A stretch of 64,000 nt of DNA from Zobellia galactanivorans. Lineage in GTDB: Bacteria > Bacteroidota > Bacteroidia > Flavobacteriales > Flavobacteriaceae. Positions 1 to 8,607 of the stretch are shown in pieces; within the stretch, counting starts at the first letter, position 1; each line of letters opens with the position of its first letter. The position numbers were made by a program, and so were the translations under genes. Below the pieces are notes generated by a model. It searched no databases and had not been told where the DNA came from. It saw only the letters and a list, made by a program, of their open reading frames with translations. The stretch is from contig NC_015844.1 of assembly GCF_000973105.1 (NCBI RefSeq), positions 5,452,501-5,516,500 of the forward strand. Reading direction: 5' to 3'.

Positions 1-1
1 A

Positions 2-250
2 AAGATTCCGGCCGCCTTGACCAAAAAAGTTTCGGAGAGTATTTCAATCCCCACTATCGGTATCGGTGGGGGAAAGCACGCTGATGGACAAGTTTTGGTC
101 ATTCATGACCTATTAGGAATGACCCATGAATTCAACCCTAGGTTCTTACGTCGATACATGAACCTTTATGAAGAAATGGGCAGTGCCATTTCTCAATACG
201 TACAGGACGTAAAAAATAGGGATTTCCCGAACGACGAAGAGCAGTATTAA
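2..250 (+). CDS. panB: 3-methyl-2-oxobutanoate hydroxymethyltransferase, C-terminal part
   Basis: The gene enters from the left edge, so only the last 82 codons are present. PanB transfers a hydroxymethyl group from methylene-tetrahydrofolate to 2-oxoisovalerate, the first step of pantothenate synthesis in the cytoplasm. The visible part carries the PanB C-terminal signature IPTIGIGGGKHADGQVLVIHD, followed by the helical tail. The reading frame is open from base 2, so an internal TTG at 17 is not a real start. A pseudouridine synthase gene follows after 56 bases on the same strand. The family call is secure; completeness cannot be judged from here. Confidence 0.93.
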   Translation, partial: KIPAALTKKVSESISIPTIGIGGGKHADGQVLVIHDLLGMTHEFNPRFLRRYMNLYEEMGSAISQYVQDVKNRDFPNDEEQY

Positions 251-306
251 TAACTATCCGACATCCGTCTCCATACCGGTTTGTCCTAATCTAATTTATA
301 GCTCTA

Positions 307-1005
307 GTGGCCCGTAAACTCCTTTCCGACCCAAACAACCTCTTGGTATTGTTTGAAGACAACCATATCGTTGCCATCAACAAAAGACCGGGCGATATTG
401 TTCAGGGCGATAAAACGGGAGACATGCCCTTAAGCGAGGTCGTTAAACTGTACATCAAGGAAAAATACGACAAACCCGGCAACGTCTATCTAGGCGTAGC
501 CCACAGGCTCGACCGCCCGACATCCGGTATAGTGGTTTTTGCAAAAACTTCAAAGGCCCTGCCCCGCCTCAATAAACTTTTTGCCGAAAAAGCGGCGAAA
601 AAGACCTATTGGGCCATCGTCAAAAATAAACCTAAAAAAAACGAGGACACCCTTACCCATTATCTCAAACGCAACAATAAACAGAATAAGTCGTACGCCC
701 ATATCAAAGAAGTTCCGGATAGCAAAAAAGCCATTTTAGACTATAGGGTGATAAAAAAGCTAGACCGCTACTACCTTCTTGAAATCGACTTACACACAGG
801 CCGCCACCATCAAATCAGGGCGCAGTTGGCCGCCATTGGCTGCCCCATAAAAGGAGACCTAAAGTACGGCTTTGACCGGAGCAATCCCGACGCAAGCATA
901 CACCTGCACGCACGACGACTCTCCTTTATCCATCCGGTGAGAAAAGAACCTGTAGAAATCGTGGCCAAACCACCTGAAGACCCGATTTGGAACGCTTGTT
1001 GTTAG
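307..1005 (+). CDS. RluA-family pseudouridine synthase
   Basis: Isomerises uridine to pseudouridine in rRNA or tRNA. The catalytic motif HRLDRPTSG is present near residue 67, and the later block LHTGRHHQIRAQL is typical of the RluA branch. At 232 residues it is short: there is no N-terminal S4 domain, as in RluA and TruC types. I take the GTG at 307 as start because it gives a complete first strand (LLVLFEDNHIVAINK) and no ATG lies upstream in frame near it. The RNA target cannot be read from sequence. It follows panB closely and may be co-transcribed with it. Confidence 0.93.
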   Translation: MARKLLSDPNNLLVLFEDNHIVAINKRPGDIVQGDKTGDMPLSEVVKLYIKEKYDKPGNVYLGVAHRLDRPTSGIVVFAKTSKALPRLNKLFAEKAAKKTYWAIVKNKPKKNEDTLTHYLKRNNKQNKSYAHIKEVPDSKKAILDYRVIKKLDRYYLLEIDLHTGRHHQIRAQLAAIGCPIKGDLKYGFDRSNPDASIHLHARRLSFIHPVRKEPVEIVAKPPEDPIWNACC

Positions 1006-1038
1006 AAACAGTATATTTAACTGTATAAACACAAGACC

Positions 1039-1584
1039 ATGATCAAAAGAACATTATTTATTTGCAGTCTTGTACTGCTCGCATCTTGCAGCACCTACAA
1101 TTCAATCGACAGTTTTTACAACGCCCATAAAGAAGACGACCATGTTACCGCCGTGCGGGTACCCCGGTTTATGCTTTCGCTTATTGGTGGCATTTCTCCC
1201 GAAATGAAATCGCTTATAGGTACTACGAAAGATTTGCGCTATATGTCATTTCCCAGTACGACCGCGGCCAAAACAGAATTCTTGAACAAACAGATGAACG
1301 GTATTACCGACAATTCTTTTATCGAAGTCTATCGCAAAAACGATGAACTCAAACGAAACGTGGTGAGCATACGCGAGAAAAGAAATGCCGTAAAGGAAAT
1401 ATTGATTTATAACAACAATAACCAAAACGCATCCTTTCTCTATTTCAATGGGGATTTCGACCCTGTAAAAGTACGTCAAATGGCCCAAAACGAAGAGTTC
1501 CAAAAACTGGGGAACGGACTCATCAACCAATATCAAGAAGGTAATTTGCCTCAGGGAATCAACCAACAGGAAGAAAAGAAATAA
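1039..1584 (+). CDS. DUF4252 family lipoprotein
   Basis: A 181-residue exported protein. The N-terminus has a lipoprotein signal peptide ending in LLASC, so Cys16 or so should be lipidated and the rest held at the envelope. The body resembles the Bacteroidota DUF4252 family, which is usually found as small secreted or lipid-anchored proteins of unknown function. The C-terminal 25 residues are Gln/Glu rich and probably disordered. It lies 33 bases after the pseudouridine synthase on the same strand. The family assignment rests on overall pattern rather than a sharp motif. Confidence 0.75.
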   Translation: MIKRTLFICSLVLLASCSTYNSIDSFYNAHKEDDHVTAVRVPRFMLSLIGGISPEMKSLIGTTKDLRYMSFPSTTAAKTEFLNKQMNGITDNSFIEVYRKNDELKRNVVSIREKRNAVKEILIYNNNNQNASFLYFNGDFDPVKVRQMAQNEEFQKLGNGLINQYQEGNLPQGINQQEEKK

Positions 1585-1618
1585 AGACTCCGCTACCGAT
1601 CTTTAAAAGAAAAAAGAG

Positions 1619-1697
1619 ACAATGCCTCTAAGTACGCATGGCTTCCCCTCACAGGCAAAGGAAACGGAGAACCCCATACGTACCTAGTGGCAATTGT
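1619..1697. repeat. Long imperfect inverted repeat between convergent genes
   Basis: Bases 1619-1641 pair with 1674-1697 over about 19 base pairs, broken by three mismatches and one bulge, around a loop of about 32 bases. The paired blocks are ACAA/TTGT, TGCC/GGCA, CTA/TAG, GTACG/CGTAC and ATGG/CCAT. It fills most of the 119-base gap between the DUF4252 gene and the convergent peroxidase gene. There is no T-run on either strand, so it is not a standard intrinsic terminator. It could still stop or protect both transcripts. Confidence 0.6.
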
Positions 1698-1703
1698 ATA
1701 AGC

Positions 1704-3191
1704 TTAGAGACACATCATATATGCGGTAAGTGCCTTCTTCTCTTCCTTACTCAATTCTAGTTCTAGAACCAGATTAAAAAACTCTACCGTATCGTCCAAG
1801 GTCGGAAGACGGTCGTCGTGCAAATATGGGGGCGAATCCTTTATACCCCTTAAGGCAAATGTTTTGATCGGACCTTCAGGTCTTCCCTTGTAAAAACGTT
1901 CTACCTTTAAATCGTGTAAATAATCATCCACAAAGGCCGGACCACTATGGCAGCTTACACATTTAGCCTTTCCATGAAACAATTTTTCGCCCAAAAGTTC
2001 TTGTTTGGTCGCCTTTTCAGGAATCAACCGGTTCATGGCATCTAATTTTGGCGCAGGCGGAAAATCCAACAAGGCGTTGAAATCTCCCATCCGATTCGCT
2101 ACCACTTTTTGGTGCGCACGCGGACCAATATGTTGCATCATTCCGGGATCGCCATCAAAATATTCCTCTACTTCCGCAAAATGGTCCATGCTTCGTATGG
2201 ATCGTTTTGAGGCAAATTGCATCATATTGTAATTTCCACGCATGGAAGGCGTACCTACTCGAAGACGTGACAATTGTGGTCTGCTGTCGGGCGCCAATTC
2301 AAAAGCTCCATTGGTATGACCGTTTACATGGCACGAAAAACAGGCTACACCGGCACTCGGCTCGACGGTAACCCTGTGGGTCGTATGATTGAACCAACCT
2401 GTAGGAGTAGGCCTTAACAGCTCCTTTAAGCCCTCCATTTGTTCCGGGGTCAAGAGTCCGTTAAATATTTCGTAATAATTGGCAAAGGTAACCTCGCGTC
2501 CATTGGTTACATCTCCCAGTTCCTTATGGGTGGTCAAAAACATGGGCGCAGGAAATTCGGGCAAATAAGCATCAGGATAATCGTGATCTAAATCGATACG
2601 CACGTGTTCGGGGTGTACCTTGTTCCAAGCGTCTGGAAAAACCATGTGGGCCGTTGAAGCCAATGGGTGTGCCAAAGGTTTAAAGGGGAACAAGTCCCTT
2701 TCCTTAATTTCGTCCGGCGATAGTTGGGCTAGTTCTTCGAATGATCCGATGCCTTTTGGCAATCTTGACACGGGACCTTTCATAATGGGTTTTCTTCCCC
2801 CAGACATGAATTTCCCTTCGTATGATTCGTTCGTAAAATTATAGCGCGAATTCATATAATCCCTAATATCGGCCATCAATTCCGGCTTTTGCTTTTTATG
2901 AAATTCAAGCCATTCTTCCCATTCCATAGGCAAGTCGGGTTGCATAAAGGAAGTTTTGTCCTTCCCTCCGTAACGCCATAGGTCAAAGGGGGTTCTTTCC
3001 CCATCTTTCACCACTGGCAAGGGAAGTAAAGAATCGATATGCCCCGAGCCCAACTCGTAATCAGGCTCTACATAATCTTCGATTACCGCACCTGGCGACT
3101 GTAATAAATGGAGTTGGTTGTTGAGAACTTGAAAGCTTAATAGGAGTAAACTTCCTATTACAATAAAAACAGGTATTCGTTTCTTCTTCAT
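1704..3191 (-). CDS. Di-heme cytochrome c peroxidase-like protein
   Basis: Probable periplasmic di-heme peroxidase of the CcpA/MauG superfamily, which reduces hydrogen peroxide with electrons from c-type cytochromes or carries out related oxidations. Two heme-binding sites are visible: CFSCH (Cys284, Cys287, His288) and CVSCH (Cys411, Cys414, His415). The end of the second domain (FALRGIKDSPPYLHDDRLPTLDDTVEFFN) is typical of the family. An N-terminal hydrophobic stretch after MKKKR acts as signal or anchor. At 495 residues it is well above the usual 320-350, because about 200 residues precede the first heme site; these resemble nothing I recognise. The exact substrate is therefore open. Confidence 0.88.
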   Translation of the reverse strand: MKKKRIPVFIVIGSLLLLSFQVLNNQLHLLQSPGAVIEDYVEPDYELGSGHIDSLLPLPVVKDGERTPFDLWRYGGKDKTSFMQPDLPMEWEEWLEFHKKQKPELMADIRDYMNSRYNFTNESYEGKFMSGGRKPIMKGPVSRLPKGIGSFEELAQLSPDEIKERDLFPFKPLAHPLASTAHMVFPDAWNKVHPEHVRIDLDHDYPDAYLPEFPAPMFLTTHKELGDVTNGREVTFANYYEIFNGLLTPEQMEGLKELLRPTPTGWFNHTTHRVTVEPSAGVACFSCHVNGHTNGAFELAPDSRPQLSRLRVGTPSMRGNYNMMQFASKRSIRSMDHFAEVEEYFDGDPGMMQHIGPRAHQKVVANRMGDFNALLDFPPAPKLDAMNRLIPEKATKQELLGEKLFHGKAKCVSCHSGPAFVDDYLHDLKVERFYKGRPEGPIKTFALRGIKDSPPYLHDDRLPTLDDTVEFFNLVLELELSKEEKKALTAYMMCL

Positions 3192-3362
3192 TGTTGGTTA
3201 TATTAAGGTTATTCGATAACGGTTTTAGGTAGAGGGCATGACAAGTAATGCAGTAGAGAAACAAACTTTGTGAAACCGCTCCGTAGCCAGAGCCCTTAAC
3301 TATATTTCAAATGGCAGTTTTGAATGTGTTGCTTCTTGGCAATTTTCGAAAAGACTGACCTT

Positions 3363-3392
3363 CAAAATTACCAAAAAGGTTGAATTTTGCAA
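3363..3392 (-). promoter_or_regulatory. Predicted Bacteroidota promoter for the di-heme peroxidase
   Basis: On the minus strand TTG (3392-3390) is followed after 19 bases by TAATTTTG (3370-3363), matching the TTG-N17-23-TAnnTTTG form described for Bacteroidota housekeeping sigma factor. It would give a 5' leader of about 165 bases. The surrounding gap 3192-3489 holds no convincing gene. Confidence 0.5.
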
Positions 3393-3489
3393 TCGATACC
3401 CAAAAAAATTGACAATTTTTCAATCATGTAGGCCATTCAATTGTATTCTATACAACGGTTACGAAATATAACCAGACAAACGACCATTT

Positions 3490-4353
3490 TTAACGGTAAG
3501 AACGAACACTTTCAACAATTACCGAAGCCAATATCAAGCATCCGCCGGCAACCGTAGACCATGCCGGAATCTCAGAAAGCACCAAGGCACCGATCAGAAT
3601 ACCATAGACCGGTTGAACGCTACTTAAAATACTTATTGTGGTAATGGAGAAATATTTAAAACAATTGATGAACATCGTATGTCCAAAAACGGTCGTAATC
3701 ACCGCTAGGCCCAGCAATCCTTTCCATTGATCGGGCACCGCTTCCAAATCGTAGTAAAAAAATGCGGGAATCAGCATAAGACAGATAATGACCATCTGGT
3801 ATACCATCAGCACAGAACCCTGGTACCTATCTACTTTTGTCTTTAGAATAAGATTGCGAACGGCATAGCAAAGTGCGGAAAACATCCCAAAACCGATAGC
3901 TATGGTATAACTGTTATCAAAACTGAAATCGGGCACCAAAAAATAAATTCCACAAAGGACCAAAAACCCCAGCACCAAATGCATTTTTTGAAATCGGGTC
4001 TTTAAGAACAAAGGCTCTAAAAAAGCCGTAATGACAGGATAAGTAAACAAAGACAACATCCCTATGGCAACGTTGGACATTTGCAAGGCCACAAAGTAAG
4101 CCAACCAATGGCCTCCCATAAGAATACCACTTATAATTATGGGGCTTCTGTCCTTACTGCTAAGACCGAATGAAATTCCCTTGAACCGACAGTACAGAAA
4201 TAATAAAGCAAGCGTTATAAATGCACGAATACCAATGGTCACGGGAACCGGTAAGGCTATAAATTTACCAAAAGGCCCCGAGGTACTCAGAAGCAGCATC
4301 GCCAAGTTGATCTCTAAAAAATTCTTTATGCTAAAAGACGAGCTCGCTGCCAA
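3490..4353 (-). CDS. EamA/DMT family transporter
   Basis: An inner-membrane protein of 287 residues with about ten hydrophobic segments arranged as two EamA repeats, the usual architecture of the drug/metabolite transporter superfamily. The first repeat starts at LAMLLLSTSGPFGKF; the second repeat's end has the familiar SVQPVYGILIGALVLSE pattern (Pro and Gly in the penultimate helix). The substrate is unknown. The only start that leaves the first helix complete is a TTG at 4353, four bases downstream of the stop of the preceding gene, so the two genes are very likely one transcript. Confidence 0.88.
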   Translation of the reverse strand: MAASSSFSIKNFLEINLAMLLLSTSGPFGKFIALPVPVTIGIRAFITLALLFLYCRFKGISFGLSSKDRSPIIISGILMGGHWLAYFVALQMSNVAIGMLSLFTYPVITAFLEPLFLKTRFQKMHLVLGFLVLCGIYFLVPDFSFDNSYTIAIGFGMFSALCYAVRNLILKTKVDRYQGSVLMVYQMVIICLMLIPAFFYYDLEAVPDQWKGLLGLAVITTVFGHTMFINCFKYFSITTISILSSVQPVYGILIGALVLSEIPAWSTVAGGCLILASVIVESVRSYR

Positions 4354-4356
4354 ATA

Positions 4357-5901
4357 CTACCTTTTTACGGCCATGGCCTTTTCTCGAATAATATCTGCCA
4401 CGGGCCTGTTCTCTAGATGGCTCTCTAACCAAGAGATGATGTCTAAATACAGAAATGCCCTTTTTTCATATGGGTGATCTTCGTATTTCTTAAGCTCGGT
4501 ATGTAATTTTTGAAATTCGTTTCGCAGGTCGCTAGGGAAAATATTACCCAAGTTTCTCAAAAATTTGATCATTTCCTTTTGAACGGCGTGAAGGTCGTTC
4601 ATCTTTAACAAAAACTTATAGGTACTCTTTAACTGCACCTCAAGGTGATAGTCCATGCCCGCTTCATAATGCGCTACCAGACTTAAAACCCTGGCAAAAC
4701 ACATGAGGTCTTCACGCATTTTCAGGTTTTTGTTATTGATAATTTTCTTGAGGTATTGAATACAGGTCTTATTGTCGCCTATTCCAAAGTACAGACACGC
4801 AATTTTGTAGTACAACACCATAATGTGGTGGGCATCTATACGGTCTTTGTGTTTGTTTATGCCGTATTCTATTATTTTCACTAGATACAGGCCCTTGCTA
4901 AAGGTACCCTCCAAGAAATGAAGGTTCAATTTGTTCGCATTGATATAAAGAAAGGACAAAGACGCTATATTGTCGTTTTTCGGGAAGCTTTTGCTCTCTA
5001 CAACCGCTTCCAAACGCTCAAGAACTTCCTTAAAATGTGAACTGTATTTCACATAAAAAATAGATTCCAACAAATAGTGGTTTCCTTTCAGGAAAAAAAC
5101 GGGGTTCAACTTTATCTGTTCTTCATGTTCATAGAACAGGTCTACCCATTTACTTGCATACTTATAAGACGAAAGAAAATCTTGAATCAAGAAACTGTGC
5201 CATAGATGTGCCTTGTAGAGCCAGAGTTTTTCCCTAAAGCCAAGTTCTTTCAATTTATATTTCGGCAAATGGGTCTCAAAGTACTTGTTCACCTTCACAT
5301 AATCTTCATCACTACGCACATATCCCACCTTTAGCATAATGCCGTACAATTGTAGCGAAAGGTTCGACAACTTGCTGGTCATTACATTTTGTGCCGATAA
5401 TTCCTTGGCCTGCACGGCCAGCTCATCGGCGCGGTCGGGAATACTGCGGGTAATGTATTGGGTCTCGATTATTTTTTCAAGCTCCACTATTTCGTAGGCA
5501 ATATTCTTCTCTTCGTTCTCTATGGCCGTAGATTTGGCCTTATCAAGAATTTTTAAACTCTGCTTATAAAGTCCTTTTTGATACAAAATCGTAGCGAAGT
5601 CCAATTGCTCCCGAATTTGAACACGTATGTTCTGGTTCACCGGGTTAAGCCTTAGACTAACCAAAATCTGCTTATATAGATGCGCCTTTAAGTTTGATAA
5701 TTGGGCTTTTTTAACGATACCACTCTCCAAAATGGTCTTCTCATCGTACTTCTTCATTTTATCCATGAGATTGAACAGTGCCAAAAATTTGGCATCGGTA
5801 TTCACTCCCAAGCGACCCACATACAATTTAAACTGTCGCTTTTCTGATTTCGAAAGCGACTTTACCAGAACGAACAAGGCATCTCTGTGCGCATTTGTCA
5901 T
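4357..5901 (-). CDS. Conserved flavobacterial helical-repeat protein, function unknown
   Basis: A 514-residue soluble protein without signal peptide or membrane segment. It is rich in Leu, Tyr, Lys and paired amphipathic helices (for example YQKGLYKQSLKILDKAK and YYKIACLYFGIGDNKTCIQYL), which suggests a TPR-like solenoid for protein binding. I do not recognise a catalytic motif. The N-terminus (SLSKSEKRQFKLYVGRLG) looks like a small charged cap domain. It is followed without a gap by a DMT transporter and reads away from leuA across a 272-base divergent region. Any functional assignment would be a guess. Confidence 0.8.
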   Translation of the reverse strand: MTNAHRDALFVLVKSLSKSEKRQFKLYVGRLGVNTDAKFLALFNLMDKMKKYDEKTILESGIVKKAQLSNLKAHLYKQILVSLRLNPVNQNIRVQIREQLDFATILYQKGLYKQSLKILDKAKSTAIENEEKNIAYEIVELEKIIETQYITRSIPDRADELAVQAKELSAQNVMTSKLSNLSLQLYGIMLKVGYVRSDEDYVKVNKYFETHLPKYKLKELGFREKLWLYKAHLWHSFLIQDFLSSYKYASKWVDLFYEHEEQIKLNPVFFLKGNHYLLESIFYVKYSSHFKEVLERLEAVVESKSFPKNDNIASLSFLYINANKLNLHFLEGTFSKGLYLVKIIEYGINKHKDRIDAHHIMVLYYKIACLYFGIGDNKTCIQYLKKIINNKNLKMREDLMCFARVLSLVAHYEAGMDYHLEVQLKSTYKFLLKMNDLHAVQKEMIKFLRNLGNIFPSDLRNEFQKLHTELKKYEDHPYEKRAFLYLDIISWLESHLENRPVADIIREKAMAVKR

Positions 5902-6089
5902 CGTAAAAAATATTATTTAATTTGCTCTATGTTAGCTTCTTACATACACTAAAAACCGACTTAACGTTGTACTATTTCTTATGGGTACTAGGCAGTCTGT
6001 ACTATTGGTCATATATTCGTATTGCACTGAATAGCACTTTTCGTTTTACGACCTACCCAAAAGATTAAGGCTAAGGTTATCAAAAAATA

Positions 6090-6119
6090 TTGAAATAACG
6101 GTACAAAATATGATATTTG
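6090..6119 (+). promoter_or_regulatory. Predicted promoter of leuAB
   Basis: TTG (6090-6092), 19 bases, then GATATTTG (6112-6119): a match to TTG-N19-TAnnTTTG with one changed base in the first dinucleotide. The start of leuA lies 54 bases further on. The rest of the divergent gap 5902-6089 shows no clear element for the minus-strand gene. Confidence 0.5.
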
Positions 6120-6173
6120 TACATTGAACAAAGTTGCAAAAAGTTTCTAAGTTAGCTAAACTACACAAATATA

Positions 6174-7346
6174 ATGAGTAAAGAGAAGGTACAGATTTTT
6201 GACACAACACTTCGTGATGGGGAACAAGTGCCCGGCTGCAAACTAGACGCCGAACAAAAGTTGGTCATCGCAGAACGATTGGACGATTTGGGAGTAGATA
6301 TTATTGAGGCCGGTTTTCCTATATCGAGTCCTGGAGATTTTAAATCTGTTACCCAAATAGCCGAACTGGTAAAAAATGCCACGGTATGTGGATTGACCCG
6401 TGCGGTAAGAAAAGATATAGAAGTAGCGGCAGAAGCCTTGAAACCGGCAAAAAGAGCACGTATACATACGGGTATCGGTACGTCCGACTCACACATCAAG
6501 TTCAAGTTCAACTCGAACCGAGAGGCGATCATCGAACGGGCCATAGATGCGGTAAGCTATGCCAAGACCTTTGTTGAAGACGTAGAGTTCTATGCGGAAG
6601 ACGCGGGACGTACCGACAACGAATTTTTGGCCAGGGTGTGCGAAGCCGTAGTAAAAGCTGGAGCCACCGTTCTAAACATACCTGATACAACGGGATATTG
6701 TTTGCCCGAAGAATACGGTGCCAAAATAAAATACCTAAAGGAAAACGTAACCGGAATCCACAAGGCCGTACTTTCATGCCATTGCCATAACGACCTCGGT
6801 CTGGCCACGGCAAATTCAATTGCCGGTGTCATCAACGGCGCACGTCAAATCGAATGTACCATAAACGGTATTGGAGAAAGAGCCGGGAATACGTCATTAG
6901 AAGAGGTTGTCATGATCTTACGACAACACCCTAGCCTAGGTCTTGATACCAATATCAACAGTAAGTTACTTTTCGACACGAGCCAGATGGTCTCCCAAAA
7001 AATGGGAATGATGGTACAGCCCAACAAGGCCATTGTTGGTGCCAACGCATTTGCCCATAGTTCTGGAATACACCAAGACGGCGTAATCAAGAACAGGGAA
7101 ACCTATGAGATTATTGATCCGGCAGATGTTGGGGTAAACGAATCATCCATTGTGCTTACCGCCAGAAGCGGTAGGGCCGCCTTGGCCTATAGGGCCAAAT
7201 TGGTAGGATTCGAGCTTACGAAGCTTCAACTTGACGAGGTCTACCAAGAATTCTTGAAATTTGCCGACAAAAACAAGGAAATTTCCGACCAAGATATTCC
7301 GAAAATTATAGAGTCCAGCAAAATTACCTTAAACAGTATTTCTTAG
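6174..7346 (+). CDS. leuA: 2-isopropylmalate synthase, short form
   Basis: Condenses acetyl-CoA with 2-oxoisovalerate, the committed step of leucine synthesis. The TIM-barrel signatures are clear: [13 protein letters not shown] near the N-terminus, and SCHCHNDLG, whose histidines bind the divalent metal, followed by the second family signature around NGIGERAGN. At 390 residues the protein ends after the linker subdomains; the C-terminal LeuA allosteric domain of about 130 residues found in the 520-residue enzymes is absent, so leucine feedback through that domain is not expected. Homocitrate and citramalate synthases share the fold, but the adjacent leuB supports LeuA. Confidence 0.93.
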   Translation: MSKEKVQIFDTTLRDGEQVPGCKLDAEQKLVIAERLDDLGVDIIEAGFPISSPGDFKSVTQIAELVKNATVCGLTRAVRKDIEVAAEALKPAKRARIHTGIGTSDSHIKFKFNSNREAIIERAIDAVSYAKTFVEDVEFYAEDAGRTDNEFLARVCEAVVKAGATVLNIPDTTGYCLPEEYGAKIKYLKENVTGIHKAVLSCHCHNDLGLATANSIAGVINGARQIECTINGIGERAGNTSLEEVVMILRQHPSLGLDTNINSKLLFDTSQMVSQKMGMMVQPNKAIVGANAFAHSSGIHQDGVIKNRETYEIIDPADVGVNESSIVLTARSGRAALAYRAKLVGFELTKLQLDEVYQEFLKFADKNKEISDQDIPKIIESSKITLNSIS

Positions 7347-7446
7347 AGACTATTCGAGATTTTATACCGTTTTCATTTTAATCGTTTTTTTGACCGTAAT
7401 GTCATTAAAATTTTTAATCTTAGCCCTCTGCTATCGAATCAAATCA

Positions 7447-7482
7447 ATGGCAATGAACTTGGTATACTTAAAATATCTCTAG
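7447..7482 (+). promoter_or_regulatory. Possible leucine leader peptide abutting leuB
   Basis: An 11-codon reading frame, MAMNLVYLKYL, ends in TAG directly against the leuB ATG and is in the same frame. Three of its eleven residues are leucine. It could couple leuB translation to leucyl-tRNA supply, but there is no obvious attenuator hairpin between it and leuB, and chance is a real alternative. Confidence 0.25.
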
Positions 7483-8601
7483 ATGCAGCTAAAAATTGCC
7501 CTTCTTGGCGGCGATGGCATTGGCCCCGAAGTATTGGCCCAATCGGTAAAATGCCTAAAAGCAATCGAAGAAACCTTTAATCATAGGTTTGAATTCGTTG
7601 AAGCTCCCTTTGGCGCTATCGCCATGACAGGGTCTGGACGACCGTTACCCGACGAAACATTGGCCCTTTGCCAAGAGTCCGATGCTATTTTATTCGGCGC
7701 CATCGGTGCCTTGGAGTATGATAATAACCCAGAAGCCAAGGTTAGACCCGAACAAGGACTATTAAGGTTACGCAAAGAACTAGGCCTTTTTGCCAGTATC
7801 AGACCCATTAAAATGTTTCCTGCATTTTTAGAGAATTCCCCGCTTAAGCGAAATATCGTAGATCATACCGACCTCGTTATTTTTCGGGAACTTACAGGAG
7901 GTATTTATTTTGGAAAAAAAACACTGAGTGAAGATGGAACCACGGCATCGGACCTCTGCACCTATTCGGAAAGCGAGATAAGCCGAATTGCCCATTTAGC
8001 CTTTAAAGCGGCAAAAAAAAGACGTAAAAAAGTAACCCTTGTCGACAAGGCCAACGTGCTCGAGTCATCGCGACTTTGGCGTAAAACCGTTACCAATATA
8101 GCCCAGAGCTATCCTGACATATCCTTTGAATGTCTGTTTATCGACAATGCCGCGGTGCAAATGATGCTTAACCCGCGCCAATTTGATGTTATACTGACCG
8201 ATAATATGTTCGGTGATATCCTTTCCGACCAAGGTAGTGTCATCCTAGGCTCGGTAGGCCTTCTTCCTTCCGCTTCGGTGGGCTTGGAAAATGCCATGTT
8301 CGAGCCTTTTCACGGATCCTACCCACAGGCCAAAGGAAAGAACATCGCCAATCCGGTTGCCTCAATTCTCAGTTCCGCCATGTTATTACAGCACTTTGGA
8401 CTTGACGAAGAAGCAAATGCCATCGTAGCCGCCGTACATAAATCTTTTGTCAAGAAAGTAGTGACAACGGACGTTTTGGGAAGCAGCAAATATGGTACGG
8501 ACTACGTAGGCGATTTTATTTCGGAAAACATTGTTGAGTCTGACGACAATCCAAGCATTAACGATGAGAACATCGGCCTAGGAAAGTCAACGATTATCTA
8601 A
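7483..8601 (+). CDS. leuB: 3-isopropylmalate dehydrogenase
   Basis: Oxidises and decarboxylates 3-isopropylmalate to 2-oxoisocaproate with NAD, the third step of leucine synthesis. The N-terminus ALLGGDGIGPEV and the metal/substrate signature DILTDNMFGDILSDQGS region (here DVILTDNMFGDILSD) are those of the isocitrate/isopropylmalate dehydrogenase family; FEPFHGSYP and the NPVASILSSAMLL block near the C-terminus fit LeuB rather than Icd. At 372 residues it is full length. It sits 136 bases after leuA; leuC and leuD are not in this window. It runs convergently into the next gene with only six bases between stops. Confidence 0.96.
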   Translation: MQLKIALLGGDGIGPEVLAQSVKCLKAIEETFNHRFEFVEAPFGAIAMTGSGRPLPDETLALCQESDAILFGAIGALEYDNNPEAKVRPEQGLLRLRKELGLFASIRPIKMFPAFLENSPLKRNIVDHTDLVIFRELTGGIYFGKKTLSEDGTTASDLCTYSESEISRIAHLAFKAAKKRRKKVTLVDKANVLESSRLWRKTVTNIAQSYPDISFECLFIDNAAVQMMLNPRQFDVILTDNMFGDILSDQGSVILGSVGLLPSASVGLENAMFEPFHGSYPQAKGKNIANPVASILSSAMLLQHFGLDEEANAIVAAVHKSFVKKVVTTDVLGSSKYGTDYVGDFISENIVESDDNPSINDENIGLGKSTII

Positions 8602-8607
8602 ACGCCC

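Noticed and set aside
1246-1566. Long minus-strand frame inside the DUF4252 gene
   Set aside because: It lies wholly inside a gene with a clear signal peptide and has no family features; codon use fits the plus-strand gene.
3061-3264. Minus-strand frame upstream of the peroxidase
   Set aside because: It overlaps the peroxidase start in another frame, is short and cysteine-rich by chance, and lies inside the predicted leader.
5902-6089. tRNA or small RNA gene in the divergent gap before leuA
   Set aside because: No cloverleaf, no T-loop GGTTCxAxTCC and no terminator were found.
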